Source: Theocolax elegans
Lineage: Eukaryota > Arthropoda > Insecta > Hymenoptera > Cerocephalidae
NCBI GenBank assembly: GCA_026168455.1
Contig: CM047431.1
Location: 9,260,943 to 9,324,942 of the forward strand
Length of the DNA stretch: 64,000 bases
Direction: 5' to 3'
This document shows positions 25,315-35,882 of this stretch, piece after piece. Numbering within the stretch: position 1 is the stretch's first letter; each line of letters starts with the position of its first letter. The notes beneath the pieces are model-generated. The model was given only the letters and a program-made list of their open reading frames with translations, did not search any database and was not told the DNA's origin. The translations under genes and the position numbers were made by a program.

Positions 25315-26439
25315 GTGTATTTCTTTTTTAGAACGAATAGAGGAATAAGTCAAGTTTATAAATTTTCTGAGGAACAATTAGATTATAATATGAAAGCCAA
25401 ACTCCGAATTCACATCCACCGTTCCGAAATAAGAAACGTAAGTGAATTAATTATGTGGAAAAACATGAAGCTAATATACAAGAGATCAACCGAACATACA
25501 AATAAAACTTCCAAGAAAAGACGCATGGTGGCGACAGGAGTATCGCGCTGCCCACAAACGAAACTGACACTACAAGATATAAGTATACCCTCGTATATCA
25601 ACGCATTAACCAGCATAATGGAGTGTCAGTTAACTTTAGAACAAATGATAGAAGAGTTGGACGCGACCGGTTTCGCGTGGTTCGACAGTCTACGGGAGGA
25701 AGATCCAGAGGAATACGTACCGCAGCCAGTAAACGGTAACGCCTCAACCATCATCACGTATACGCCGTCACAAATTCAGAGTAAGACAACCGCAGTGGTA
25801 AAAGGAAAACCGAGGATCATAAGCGAGGTGCCAATAAGACGCCGGTACCGCATATTATGTCCGCAACAAGCGGACACGGCACAAATCGAAATAATAAATT
25901 TAACTAGTATCGACGAAGCACCCACGCAACCCACGGTACGGCACACATCCATGGACTTACCCCTGCCACTCTTCGCCATAGACGGGACACACGGACAGCA
26001 AGGCCCGAACCGATCATCAACACCGGTACTGCACCCAGAGCCAGAACCAGAACCAGTGCAACCACCGATGCCAGTACCCGTACCGGAGATAGACAGACCC
26101 CGGTACCAAGACAGAACCCAGATGTTGCCGCACGTCTTACGACAGATTCCGGATGGCCCCATGGTCTCGGTACCACTAGGAGTGAAAAAGTACGTGGTCC
26201 GGTGCGAAGGATACAAAAGACTCCTACGGCTGAATCCACGCACGGGTGACATTCGACATGCGGGCGCAGTAAAACTGGTAAATTCACACACTTTTGCGCT
26301 AATTAAGATAGTAGTTTTATTCTTTAATATTTTTAATTTTCTTTCACTATTTTCTCCGATTGTAAGAGTGAAATACCGAAATTTCACTCTCCGAAGAAAG
26401 AGAGGAATGCGACGCGCAATAATTGCACGCGCTAATTAA
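25315..26439 (+). CDS. Orphan ORF inside the small LTR element (374 codons)
   Basis: An open frame fills the internal region between the primer binding site and the 3' LTR. The frame opens at a GTG; the first ATG in frame is at 25,391. I recognise no domain. The N-terminal third is basic (KTSKKRRM), the middle has SIPSYINALTSIMECQLTLEQMIEEL, then a long disordered part with a proline/glutamate tract (PEPEPEPVQPPMPVPVPE), and a basic segment VRCEGYKRLLRLNPRTGDIRH near residue 300. After that the frame runs into hydrophobic, probably non-coding DNA. Position suggests a gag-like or captured product, but there is no zinc knuckle or capsid signature. A pyrimidine tract ending TTTTTTAG just after the start could be a splice acceptor. 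Confidence 0.5.
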   Translation: MYFFFRTNRGISQVYKFSEEQLDYNMKAKLRIHIHRSEIRNVSELIMWKNMKLIYKRSTEHTNKTSKKRRMVATGVSRCPQTKLTLQDISIPSYINALTSIMECQLTLEQMIEELDATGFAWFDSLREEDPEEYVPQPVNGNASTIITYTPSQIQSKTTAVVKGKPRIISEVPIRRRYRILCPQQADTAQIEIINLTSIDEAPTQPTVRHTSMDLPLPLFAIDGTHGQQGPNRSSTPVLHPEPEPEPVQPPMPVPVPEIDRPRYQDRTQMLPHVLRQIPDGPMVSVPLGVKKYVVRCEGYKRLLRLNPRTGDIRHAGAVKLVNSHTFALIKIVVLFFNIFNFLSLFSPIVRVKYRNFTLRRKRGMRRAIIARAN

Positions 26440-26669
26440 TCATTTAGCATAATAATTATCAAGTTAACAAGTACAATTAATCATTAGGTTTAAGACTCGT
26501 AGTATTAAGATAGCCTCGCGATAGACACGTGCCGTTAAACGCGAGTTCAACGACCGCGCTATAAATAGATTGACCGCCTCCCCACTACTGTGCCTACTCG
26601 CCAGTTCATTGACCCCGTCCGGAGTGGGGAGACAGGCGCTATACGCATGCGCGCTCTCGTAGAATCGGG

Positions 26670-26677
26670 TATATAAG
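26670..26677 (+). promoter_or_regulatory. TATA box of the small LTR element
   Basis: TATATAAG lies about 50 bp upstream of the first hairpin of the array at 26,727, so transcripts initiated here would begin just before the array. Confidence 0.55.
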
Positions 26678-26726
26678 GCGCGCCGAGAACCGCCGTAACC
26701 AGTCTGGATCAGGGGGCCGGAGGAAG

Positions 26727-27311
26727 CTGGTCGTGAGCACACGGCCAGACTGAATCCTAACCCTGGTGCAGGCGCCCGTGGATACGTTCGTGAGCACACG
26801 TTCGTAAACACGAGTCATCATATACCGCACCGACCGTTACCGTAACCGCATCCTACCGTAGGCACCTCGTGAGCACACGTGGTGTCTAATCCTGTCCGTA
26901 TCCTCGTGAGCACACGTGGATTATCCCGACCGCACCCTCGTGAGCACACGTGGGTTATCCCGACCGTATCCTCGTGAGCACACGTGGATTATCCCGACCG
27001 TATCTTCGTGAACACACGTAGATTATTCCGACCGTATCCTCGTGAGCACACGTGGATTATCCCGACCGTATCTTCGTGAGCACACGTAGATTATCCTGAC
27101 CGTATCCTCGTGAGCACACGTGGATTATCCTGACCGTATCTTCGTGAGCACACGTAGATTATCCCGACCGCACCCTCGTGAGCACACGTGGGTTATCCCG
27201 ACCGCATCCTCGTGAGCACACGTGGATTATCCCGACCGTATCTTCGTGAGCACACGTAGATTATCCCGACCGCATCCTCGTGAGCACACGTGGATTATCC
27301 CGACCGTATCC
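26727..27311 (+). repeat. Array of 15 hairpin units plus one degenerate unit, 34-bp period
   Basis: Each unit has the constant core CGTG-AGCA-CACG, a 4-bp stem around a 4-nt loop (one unit has AACA), and four more outer bases that also pair. Starts: 26,727; 26,784; 26,863; 26,900; then every 34 bp to 27,274; a degenerate unit at 27,308. Outer pairs differ between units but stay complementary: CTGG/CCAG (26,727), CACC/GGTG (26,863), ATCC/GGAT (eg 26,900), ACCC/GGGT (26,934; 27,172), ATCT/AGAT (27,002; 27,070; 27,138; 27,240). The unit at 26,784 keeps 3 of 4. Regular units are linked by TATCCCGACCG(T/C). Confidence 0.95.
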
Positions 27312-28066
27312 TCGTGAACATACACACTTTCCCGAACCGTATTACCGTGCGGGTATACACGATACCCGTTAGTCGCGTCCGTTTAGGAAACTAGGCATAA
27401 GATAGCATTGTAAAGTTTGTAAGTCGCGTAGCACTAAGTATTGTTTATTGGTTTGATTCTAGATTAACTAAGTTCGCATCCCAGTCAGCAAGGGAAACGG
27501 CGATCCCATTTATTCTTTTATTTTGTACACCACACAGCTTTGTAAATATACATATAGTTAGTCTTTACAATTAAATTACGATATAATTATTTTCAATTTC
27601 CTTCCTGACCGAATCCTGGAATCTGAGCAAGGCCCCGGCAAAGATTCACTCCGTTACAAACTTTAAAATAGTAATTGTTTACAAGATGAAAAGCGTTGTA
27701 GTAAAAAATACTATGTTATTGAGTAATCGAGGGACAGAGTTGACTAATAAAAATTACTATACCGCTTAGTAAATGTACTACATGTCTGTCAAGTTTTTTC
27801 AAAAATTGAAGTAAATTTTATACTATAAAATACAGTAATTTTTATTACTTTGCCCTTAATTGCATTATCATTTTTTATTTTATTTTTTTTCAATAAATAC
27901 TAATTTACAATATATGGTTTTATTTTTAACCAAAGTCTATTTATTCAATTTTTTAAATCAATACCAGATTTTATATACTTTTCAAAAGTATTATATTCAT
28001 TTAACATTTTTAAGATGAAAAACGAATATCTATTTTTTAGTTATTTTATATAGTATAATGTGAGAG

Positions 28067-28496
28067 ACCGACACGGTGGCGGAGTGGCGGAGACGCACCT
28101 CGGCCGGTCACGGAAGTTAAGCAGCACTGAGTGCGGTTCGCACTTGGATGGGTTTGGCTTTCGTGGCGGGTTAGGTGTTTTTTCACACTTCACAACGTGA
28201 GCGGGAGGTGTGAAACATTCGGTTTCGGTGTCAAGGCCTACGCAATGTGACTTTGACACCCAAAAAGAATGTTTCGAATACACCGGCCATCTCGGATGAG
28301 GTTTTCCCTGCTTCACAGGTTTCCCTCATCCCCGGGCGAATGCGAGATGGTGGGGTTTTAAGGGAGGGATAAAGCACCCACACATAGGTGGTAGGTGAGC
28401 ACCGTTAAAGTCCCCCAGGGGATAAACGGTAGGAAGTGCCAGGAAAAAGAGAGCACAAATCAAGAATAAAAAAAAAATATAAAAAAAAAAAAAAAA
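28067..28496 (+). mobile_element. 5S-rRNA-derived SINE, copy 1, with 17-bp TSD
   Basis: The head (about 28,067-28,176) matches 5S rRNA in its internal promoter: GAAGTTAAGCAGCACTGAG (box A region) and CACTTGGATGGGT (box C region), though the loop IV segment is deleted. A 5S-unrelated body follows, then a structured tail (hairpin 28,401-28,430) and an A-rich 3' end. The element is flanked by a perfect 17-bp duplication, ATAGTATAATGTGAGAG, at 28,050-28,066 and 28,497-28,513, the mark of LINE-driven retroposition. RNA polymerase III would transcribe it from the 5S-type internal promoter (family knowledge). Confidence 0.92.
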
Positions 28497-28740
28497 ATAG
28501 TATAATGTGAGAGGCACAAAACATTTGGTGTTCATTTAAAAATTATACATAATAGATTTTACAACTAATAAAAAGTAAAAAGCTATATTATTTTTTGTAC
28601 GTTTAAAATAGAATAAAGCAAACTCGCAGAAAAATAATATATTCAAATTTATCTATTCGAATATATATATATATATTTGAATATATTATTTTATGTACAC
28701 GTATTCTTCACACTATTTTGAATGTAAAATTGTACCTTAT

Positions 28741-30982
28741 TTAATACTTATATAAGAATTTAATTATACTAAATACCATTTTTACACTTAAAAAATACAA
28801 AACTTATAATTTTAAGGTTAATTAAAAATGTAATTATAAATTTTATACTTTTGTGACGTTTCCTACATAAATATAGGGAATCCGGTACACTACGTACAAC
28901 AGATGATAATAACTTATATATAATTATGATAATAACGATATATATATATATTGGGGTAACTGATATTCGTTTTTCGTCCTATTAAAATGGCCGGCTCAGC
29001 ACGTGCACGAACCTCTTACCTGTGCCGTGGATCCTTGTCTCGCCGACGGGAAAATGGCGGGACTAACTAAATCCCTTCCTAATAATTAATCACAACCAAA
29101 AGGGGAATAATTGAAATTACACAAAAAGAATAAGTTCAATAGTCCGTGTAAAGGGGTAATTAACTATTTATTTATTTCACTTTTTTATCATAACATCATT
29201 TTACAAATTCAAATTTTACAGACCAAGTCGCGAATCTCGACCAACATAGGGAATATATAACACTAAATTGAAATCACGAATCACGACAATTTATTTAATC
29301 AAAATCTTATAATTAATAATTGAGGTATTAATCCTCCATCAAATCTAGTCGCGATACCGGAAATAATCCATACACGTAACAATTAGTACATCAACGAAAT
29401 AAATGTGGCCAGCGGGCAGTCCACTTACCGCACATGGGTCCTCACAATCAGATTGTTCCAAATCATTATATTTCCTACAAGACTTCCTCAATCTCTCAAT
29501 CTCCTGGTAAATATTTATCTCCAAAATCACGACTGCGAATCTTTCCAGCAATATCTATTTTCACTACAACGATAATCCAAGTAATCAAAAACTTCCAAAA
29601 ATAATACTTGATAATTATAGAAAACACCGGCGTCTCTTTTCACGGATAAGCTAGTAATAATCTCTCCTCCTTTTTCCGCTTTCTTCTTCCTTTTTCGTAA
29701 ATTTCCGTCAAGGCCTACCCGCGGCGCTGTCAACTTCCTTCATTTGAACAAGGCACCCGTTTTCCATTATTGGCAGGTCAACAGGTGTTATCGATCCTAC
29801 TGCCACCTTTATTCCTTCCGTAACATACATTCAAATTTAGCGGTGCGAATATTATCGTCAGTCCCAAGTGTTAACTTGGCTGGCGCCTCCACTTGTGCAA
29901 TTCTTCTCCTCTCTGTCTCTTACGCATGGTAGTTGAGCCCAAGAGAGTCCCGCGCTCCATTGCGCCGGCGCGCTCTCTCGGTAGTCCTCGTGGTGCATGC
30001 GAGTGAGCTCTCCCCTCTCCGCTGCCGCCTATGTACACGCATACGGCAGTACTGCTTCGCGCACGAGTCTGTTCTCTCTCCGTCTCTCTCACATTCGTGT
30101 TTACGAGTACTCGGCATTTATGTGGCAATCCGGACCTAGTGCGACTTCACGGCGACGACGTCTACGAGGGAAGGAGCTCCCATTATCCGGAGGTGTTGTT
30201 CGTGCGGGTCGGCGTCTCCATCACCAACAGCGAGTAACATCTCTTGTCTTCAACTAGCTCAACGTTTATGGTAAGTGCTATTTGTTTATTCTTCTATCTC
30301 CAACACATAAAACAAACCAAATCACTTCTATTATTTCCCATCCTTTCCTTTTATTTGTTTAAACAATTCGGTAATGAGAATGGCTCAGGCTTTCTTGTTA
30401 TTCATCGTTTACTTTTTCCTAACCTCTCTAATACCACATGTCAACCTTACCTCTAACCTATCCTACATACAACATTTATTATAAACACTTCCTTATTTAG
30501 ATTAAATAATTATATAATTTAATATCATTTTAATTTCTAGTTTTCCCTACAGGTAACGAGGCCCAGGACCAGCAGTAGCCACTGCCAAGGAGTCGCTACG
30601 TAGCCAAGTAGGAGTTTTCCCTTGACCCAGGAGGAGGTATCGACAACAGTTATACACAGGTAATGCACGGGCATTACCTGTGTTAGGTAAGTTGTTTCAA
30701 TAATAGCATCTTTGGTTCGTCACTTATGTTAATATTATATATATTTGTTTCAGGTACTGGACAACGACAAAATTTTTAATATTATTTTTATATATGAGGT
30801 AGTTACTACCTCACACTTTAATGGAAAATAAAAAAAGCTAAAATCGATATGGAGATAATTTTAACATATTCAAGTATATAACTACATTAATTTGTTTAAT
30901 TTTATTGCATACATACATATATATGAATAAAGTTAAAAAAATATTTTTCAATTATTACTATAAAAATAATATTACTTGTATT
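28741..30982. other. Unassigned DNA inside the Polinton, with GC-rich promoter-like core
   Basis: 28,741-29,700 is AT-rich with no gene. 29,700-30,270 is GC-rich, CpG-containing and ends in ATG|GTAAGTGC (30,268-30,276), a minimal exon/donor arrangement that could be a start of transcription of an unknown element. Many overlapping short ORFs on both strands there are composition artefacts. A hairpin with 13-bp arms lies at 30,654-30,683. No domain recognised. Confidence 0.4.
30654..30683. repeat. Perfect 13-bp hairpin
   Basis: ACACAGGTAATGC and GCATTACCTGTGT flank a 4-nt loop ACGG. The stem contains a splice-donor-like AGGTAATG on one arm and its mirror on the other. Confidence 0.7.
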
Positions 30983-31073
30983 TTAAATGAGAAATATTGC
31001 AAATACCTGTACATTACAATAATATTTATTAATAAATATTATTTTACAAAGTAACTTGGAATAATAATTGATC

Positions 31074-31183
31074 TTACCTTGATATTCGTTATATTCGTTC
31101 ATTAGATTTTGCACAGCATGCAGTTGTTCCATGTTCCGACGCAGAATATAAACAGCCGCAATTCGAACGGCATGTTCGTTCAT
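31074..31183 (-). CDS. Possible first exon of a Polinton gene
   Basis: On the minus strand a short ORF starts at 31,183 with MNEHAVRIAAVYILRRNMEQ and reaches GAATATCAAG|GTAAGA near 31,080-31,074, a good splice donor. It lies just inside the right terminal repeat and points into the element. I do not recognise the protein and see no downstream exon. The peptide looks helical and charged. Confidence 0.25.
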
Positions 31184-31554
31184 ATTAAATCCTTAGACGA
31201 AATACAACGCAACGTAGTGATCAACAACGTTTTAAATCGTTTATCTTTGAATATAGTTGTACTTATAGGGATATCTCATTGTATAAAACTATTCTTAAAA
31301 TCAGCAGTGTTCCTTAAAAAATTTCAGTCTTCGCATAGCGGTTTACGTGTTTAAGTGTTTAAAAGCATAACATGGAGATTTTCTTGGAATTATTTTCTTT
31401 AAATTATTCTTTCTAATGTAGAATAAAAGAATATACTATAAATGCATATTTTTAAATAATTCAGTACATCGGTATGCACCGAATAAACTATTTATCGTTA
31501 ATAATTTATGCATTTTTTCGGATTAATAAATTACTGCATCGATATGCACTGATT

Positions 31555-32067
31555 TAAAATAATTGATGCATATCCGAGGGGCGAAGAGATATGCTTTTTA
31601 AAAAAGGGCCCAGATATCCACGTATCTAAGGTCGCTAATGCGTGAAAATCTGAGGGGAGATAAGACACCCCCTCTCCTCCCAGGGGAGTCCCAGAAATCC
31701 ACGGATACCGGAAGTGGGGAAAGGGGTTTGTTTGAGTCTCTGCATATAGGTATAATGACCTTGATCTACTTTTTCTCATCTATTTAAATCTCGTACATAT
31801 GCATAGCGATATTTGTCGATTTAAAATCATTAATGGGTATGATCTAAAAAGAGGTCCTAGACCAGACGTTTATAATCACTTAAGCATAAAAATCTGAGGG
31901 GAGATAAAACACCCCTTCTAAAAATGGGTCCTACACGAGACGTCAATGGTCACTGACGCGTAAAGTTCTGAGGGGGAGATAATCCTAGGGAGGTCCCAGA
32001 CATCCACGTGTACCGGAAGTAGGGAGGGGGTTTGTTTGGGTCTCTCCATATAGGTATTATGACTACT
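31555..32067. repeat. Polinton right terminal repeat, internally duplicated
   Basis: Two head-to-tail diverged copies (about 31,560-31,790 and 31,838-32,067) each end with a phrase such as GGGTTTGTTTGGGTCTCTCC followed by ATATAGGTAT. Only the outer copy reaches the true terminus and TSD. The sequence is the inverted counterpart of 19,774-19,968. Confidence 0.85.
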
Positions 32068-32073
32068 ACTGTA

Positions 32074-32486
32074 GGCCGGGCATCAAATTCTATGACTTAA
32101 CATTCTTTTTAATAAATTCGTTCTTTAATGCATATAATTCATGAGTATCAATATTCAAGAGATTCATTAAATATTTAGTCAGAATACTGTTATACAAATG
32201 ACAAATTAAATTCTGACATAGAACAATGTAAATTGTCTATACAAGTTACATTTCTTTTATATGTATTTCGTAATAGTTTTCATATGGGAAATTGATCATT
32301 TGACCATGTCGACCCTGTTTGGAGGTTATAATCATTTAACCCGTTTTAGGTTGAAAAATTGAAAAGTGAGCTGAGACCCGCTTTAGTCCATAATCTGAGG
32401 GACACTTTATTTTTAAAAATACAAAGCAAGCCTGCAATAAAGATAGTGTCCGCATAAGTACCTGTATATACGTTTGCAAATATATG
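32074..32486. other. AT-rich spacer between two element nests
   Basis: No gene or repeat recognised; runs from the Polinton TSD to the CAGGGTG terminus. Confidence 0.5.
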
Positions 32487-33259
32487 CAGGGTGTTCTGAA
32501 ATTCACTCCGTTAATTTCACAAACATATAAAACTCAAAATTCTGAACAACTTTTCTATTAGACAAATTTTGATTTGGATATTATTTATGAAGTTATTGTT
32601 AGTTAAACATTATTATTTCGAGCCAATCAGAGCGCAGCAGCCGGCGATGGGCGGTGCAGTGAGACCGAAAGCGATGCGTGGAGGGAGCGTCCGGAGAGGG
32701 AAGGACGAGATCGAAAACGTAAACAAAATCGCATATTGGTCGATTCATTTGTTATGGAACACGTTAATATGCGACAAATCATCGTTCCCCGATAAGAATG
32801 TTATACCTCAGAATTCGGTTATAAAACTTGCTATCTCGGAGTCCAATTATAAAAGGTGTTAACTCTGGAGCAAAATTTTAATCTTTGGTTTTAAGTTGGT
32901 ACTACTGCCGGTATTCGCTCAGCAATCAAATTGACAAACGGTTTTTGGTTTGTTTATAAAAGATTATGTTTATCTATTTATTATTTGACGTTCTTCTAAT
33001 GTTGCGATGCGGGATTTAACAATATATCGTGTAACTTAATATTGATTAGGATAATGTACTTAATAATTTTAATTTAAACAATATAGATGAAATATATAGT
33101 AAACAAATTTGTCTAGCAATAATCTTGCAAAAGTCTAATCAGGCAAAGTCTATTTGAAGTCTGGCAACGGACACTGTTAAACTAAATTTTAATATCAATA
33201 TAAGATTTGGAAAAGCCCTAAACATTTTCCAAGACTTTTTCCAAGACTTCATAATTTTA

Positions 33260-34520
33260 ATATATTAGAAACCGACTTCTTTAAGAATTTAGACTTATTC
33301 AAAAACTTAAACAATATTGCTATAAAGATTTAGGTCCATTTGACAAACATGATGCATAAACCTAAATTTTTTCCATCAGTTCTTAAAGATTTTAATATTG
33401 TTAAATATTAAACACAGGTTTTACAATCTGTTACATTTATTGAAATTAATAGGTACTACAATCACAAGAAACTTATTCAGCAAACTCAATAATGCCATTT
33501 TTAAGGATTTTTATTTAAGGATATTTCCTAGATAGATTTTATTGAATGGCTCTGTCAATTTTTCGATATTGGCATTTTCTATTCTAGGGTAATTGGTTAC
33601 AGAGCTACTGGCTATTTAATTATTTTTCACATTTTTCGACGTACCCTGTTCATTTTCAACATTATGTTAATCGACCTGTTAATTTTCAGACGAGGAAATT
33701 TTCTATACCTCGATAATTAAATTTAAAGTATCGACCCGGATTTTCGAACATATTTGTCAGTTTTTCCTATGCATTTTTTTTATTTTCAATCTTAGATTAA
33801 TCTACCTTTCAACAATCGAAAGATTAGGTCCAGGGCTACAACTTCCATTGTCATGCGAATCTTTTGTATGTCGATATTTAAGTGTGTCATCGGCGTCTCA
33901 AAGTTTTTATGCAGATTTTTAAACTTTTTTTACTTTTTCCTTTATTTTACTTAATTTTTCATATTTGAATTTTAAATAAATAATCATTAGATTGATTTTT
34001 AGTAATTTGACTACAATTTTACATTTTTTGGTTTTTACGGTTTTTGCATTATTGGATGTCTTTAACGAAATTTCTGGTTTAAAAGTAACAAATAAAAAAA
34101 GTGTATTCGATTGAAATTGAGCATCTTGTATTTACCAGCAGCAGCTACATTGCGTGGTAGATTCTTACTTTTAATAGAGTGCGATTTTTTTATTTCTTCA
34201 TTTTAGGCGTGAAATTTCGTGTAGAGCTGGTCTGTACCGATATTTAGGACAAGTATCTTTTCGCATATGTTATACTAATGCATATTTTTATCAGTATCAA
34301 ATTATGTCATTTTTATTTAACATTGGACAACTTTCGATTTAATAGCTGAAAATTCGTTTTGAAAGCCTCTTAATAGAATTCTACAATATTTTAACATCTT
34401 CGATATAGATTTAACAATATTTACTATTTAAACATAAATAGTTTGATACTTAATTTCTTGTGTTCCTCGTTCTCTTAGCTATTTTTTTATGCATATTGTT
34501 TTTTATATGTACCTACAATT
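33260..34520. other. Central, non-coding part of the CAGGGTG element
   Basis: AT-rich, no ORF with protein-like character and no further internal repeat that I can see. Confidence 0.45.
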
Positions 34521-35210
34521 ATACCAAATTTATTGGGTGCCTGCGCGACAATAATATATAAATATTAAAAATGTAGCCAATAATATTAAAATAAGTAAAA
34601 ACTGTTGTCATTCCGCGTAAAGCAGAAGAAGCAACGTAGAGTAGCGACTTCCTAGACTTTTTCCAATATTTATTAAAGAAAATTATGAAGCCTTGGAAAA
34701 AGTCTTGGAAAAAGTCTAGTGCTTTTCCAAGAATTGTATTAATAATAAAATTTAAAGTATGGCAGTGTCCTTTTCCAGACTTCAGATAGACTTTGCCGGG
34801 ATAGACTTTTGCACGATTATTGCTAGACAAATTTGTTTACTATATATTTCATCTATATTGTTTAAATTAAAATTATTACGTACATTATCCTAATCAATAT
34901 TAAGGGGGGAGCCTGCTTTAGAGGCTTCAAAAAATCGTTTTTTTTTTGCCTAAATCTCTTTCTAAACTATCCAAGAATATGTCTCTAAAATTTCAGAACA
35001 AAATTCGGAATATTTTCGGTGATACAGAAGAAATAGTGAGCAAGCGTCGAGCAGGTATCCGAGCGTCCGGGCCGCCCCTCGATCTATTGTGTATATTATA
35101 ATGGAAAGTGACTAACGGTTCTTCAAAACGTTTTAACTGTTTATAGAAGGTCTCTATGAAGCTATGGGAGGGGCAAAAATGTTATTGTAACGGTATATAT
35201 GAGCTGGCAA

Positions 35211-35600
35211 CGTCGCACTATGGGAAAAAGGTAAGAATTTTGTCCTAAAATCGTAGAACTCTTGTTGTGATAGGTGCAGAATAATGAAATTTGAGGGTAA
35301 GATAGTTGATGAAATATGCTATCTGGGAAAATTAAAGTTATGAGTTCAAGGTCATTTTATGACCTTCAAAAATGAGATCAAACATGTTAGTTTTATGAAA
35401 AAATTTAGTTTCTTCTTATTAAAATGAGTAAAAATGTTAAATTATAATATATTATATAGATATTTTGAAATATTTTTGACTGCTGATTAGAACTGCTGAA
35501 CTAAAAAAATCGAATCACTTTTTGCTCTTAAAAAACGCAGTAGGTTAATTCTTGAAAGTTCCTTAGAAAACTTAGAACTGAACGGGTTCATGAGTGTGTG

Positions 35601-35636
<36 letters not shown>

Positions 35637-35848
35637 TACTATATATATATATATATATTTACTTTATGTTTACTTATGTCTACCAAAGAATTTACATAAA
35701 ATGTATTTTTATGAGATAAATTTACTACAATTATTTAACAATCTCGTATAAAAACTAATCCAAAACACACGCATACTCCCACACATAGTCCCACCCACAC
35801 ACACACACACACATATATATATAGTATATACATACTATATATATAGTA

Positions 35849-35882
<34 letters not shown>

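Larger units (their letters stand above)
24948..27662 (+). mobile_element. Small LTR element with 4-bp TSD and one orphan ORF
   Basis: Begins TGTAACGGAGT at 24,952 and ends ACTCCGTTACA at 27,658, flanked on both sides by AACT (24,948-24,951; 27,659-27,662). A ~97-bp segment ending in CCGTTACA is repeated at 24,966-25,062 and 27,562-27,658. The left copy is followed at once by a primer-binding-site-like TGGCGCTCGGACAG. The 5' LTR is only 111 bp; the 3' LTR is longer but its start is not defined, so the 5' LTR has probably lost its middle. At 2.7 kb and without pol, it is non-autonomous. Confidence 0.8.
24690..28740. mobile_element. Foldback element interrupted by an LTR element and a SINE
   Basis: 24,700-24,947 is inverted relative to about 28,514-28,690; shared phrases include TTTCTGCGAGTT, TTTTAAACGTACAA and AAATGAACACCAAATGTTT. 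The arms are separated only because the 24,952-27,658 LTR element and the 28,067-28,496 SINE were inserted later. The segment 27,663-28,049 is the inner part, AT-rich and non-coding. Confidence 0.65.
19768..32073 (-). mobile_element. Polinton/Maverick element, dead, with 6-bp TSD
   Basis: The left end AGTAGTCATAATACC at 19,774 is matched in inverted form by GGTATTATGACTACT ending at 32,067, and both ends are flanked by ACTGTA (19,768-19,773 and 32,068-32,073). A 6-bp TSD and termini beginning AGT are hallmarks of Polintons (established knowledge). The terminal inverted repeat continues for roughly 190 bp with phrases such as GGAGAGACCCAAACAAACCC. The 12.3-kb interior keeps fragments of a protein-primed family B DNA polymerase next to the left end and a possible exon next to the right end. 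The rest is nested insertions. I did not find integrase, ATPase, protease or capsid genes. Confidence 0.88.

Noticed and set aside
25776..26387. 203- and 127-codon ORFs on the minus strand
   Set aside because: They are antisense to the proline-rich orphan ORF, rich in G/C/S from composition, and lack motifs.
26727..27311. 34-bp regular repeats reminiscent of a CRISPR array
   Set aside because: There are no unique spacers; the period is fully repetitive and the element is a eukaryotic LTR.
29870..30260. Overlapping ORFs of 62-86 codons in a GC-rich block
   Set aside because: All frames are open because of composition; no homology-like features.
30795..30813. TGAGGTAGTTACTACCTCA, identical to the let-7 seed region on both strands
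   Set aside because: It is a short palindrome without the rest of let-7 or a precursor-length hairpin.
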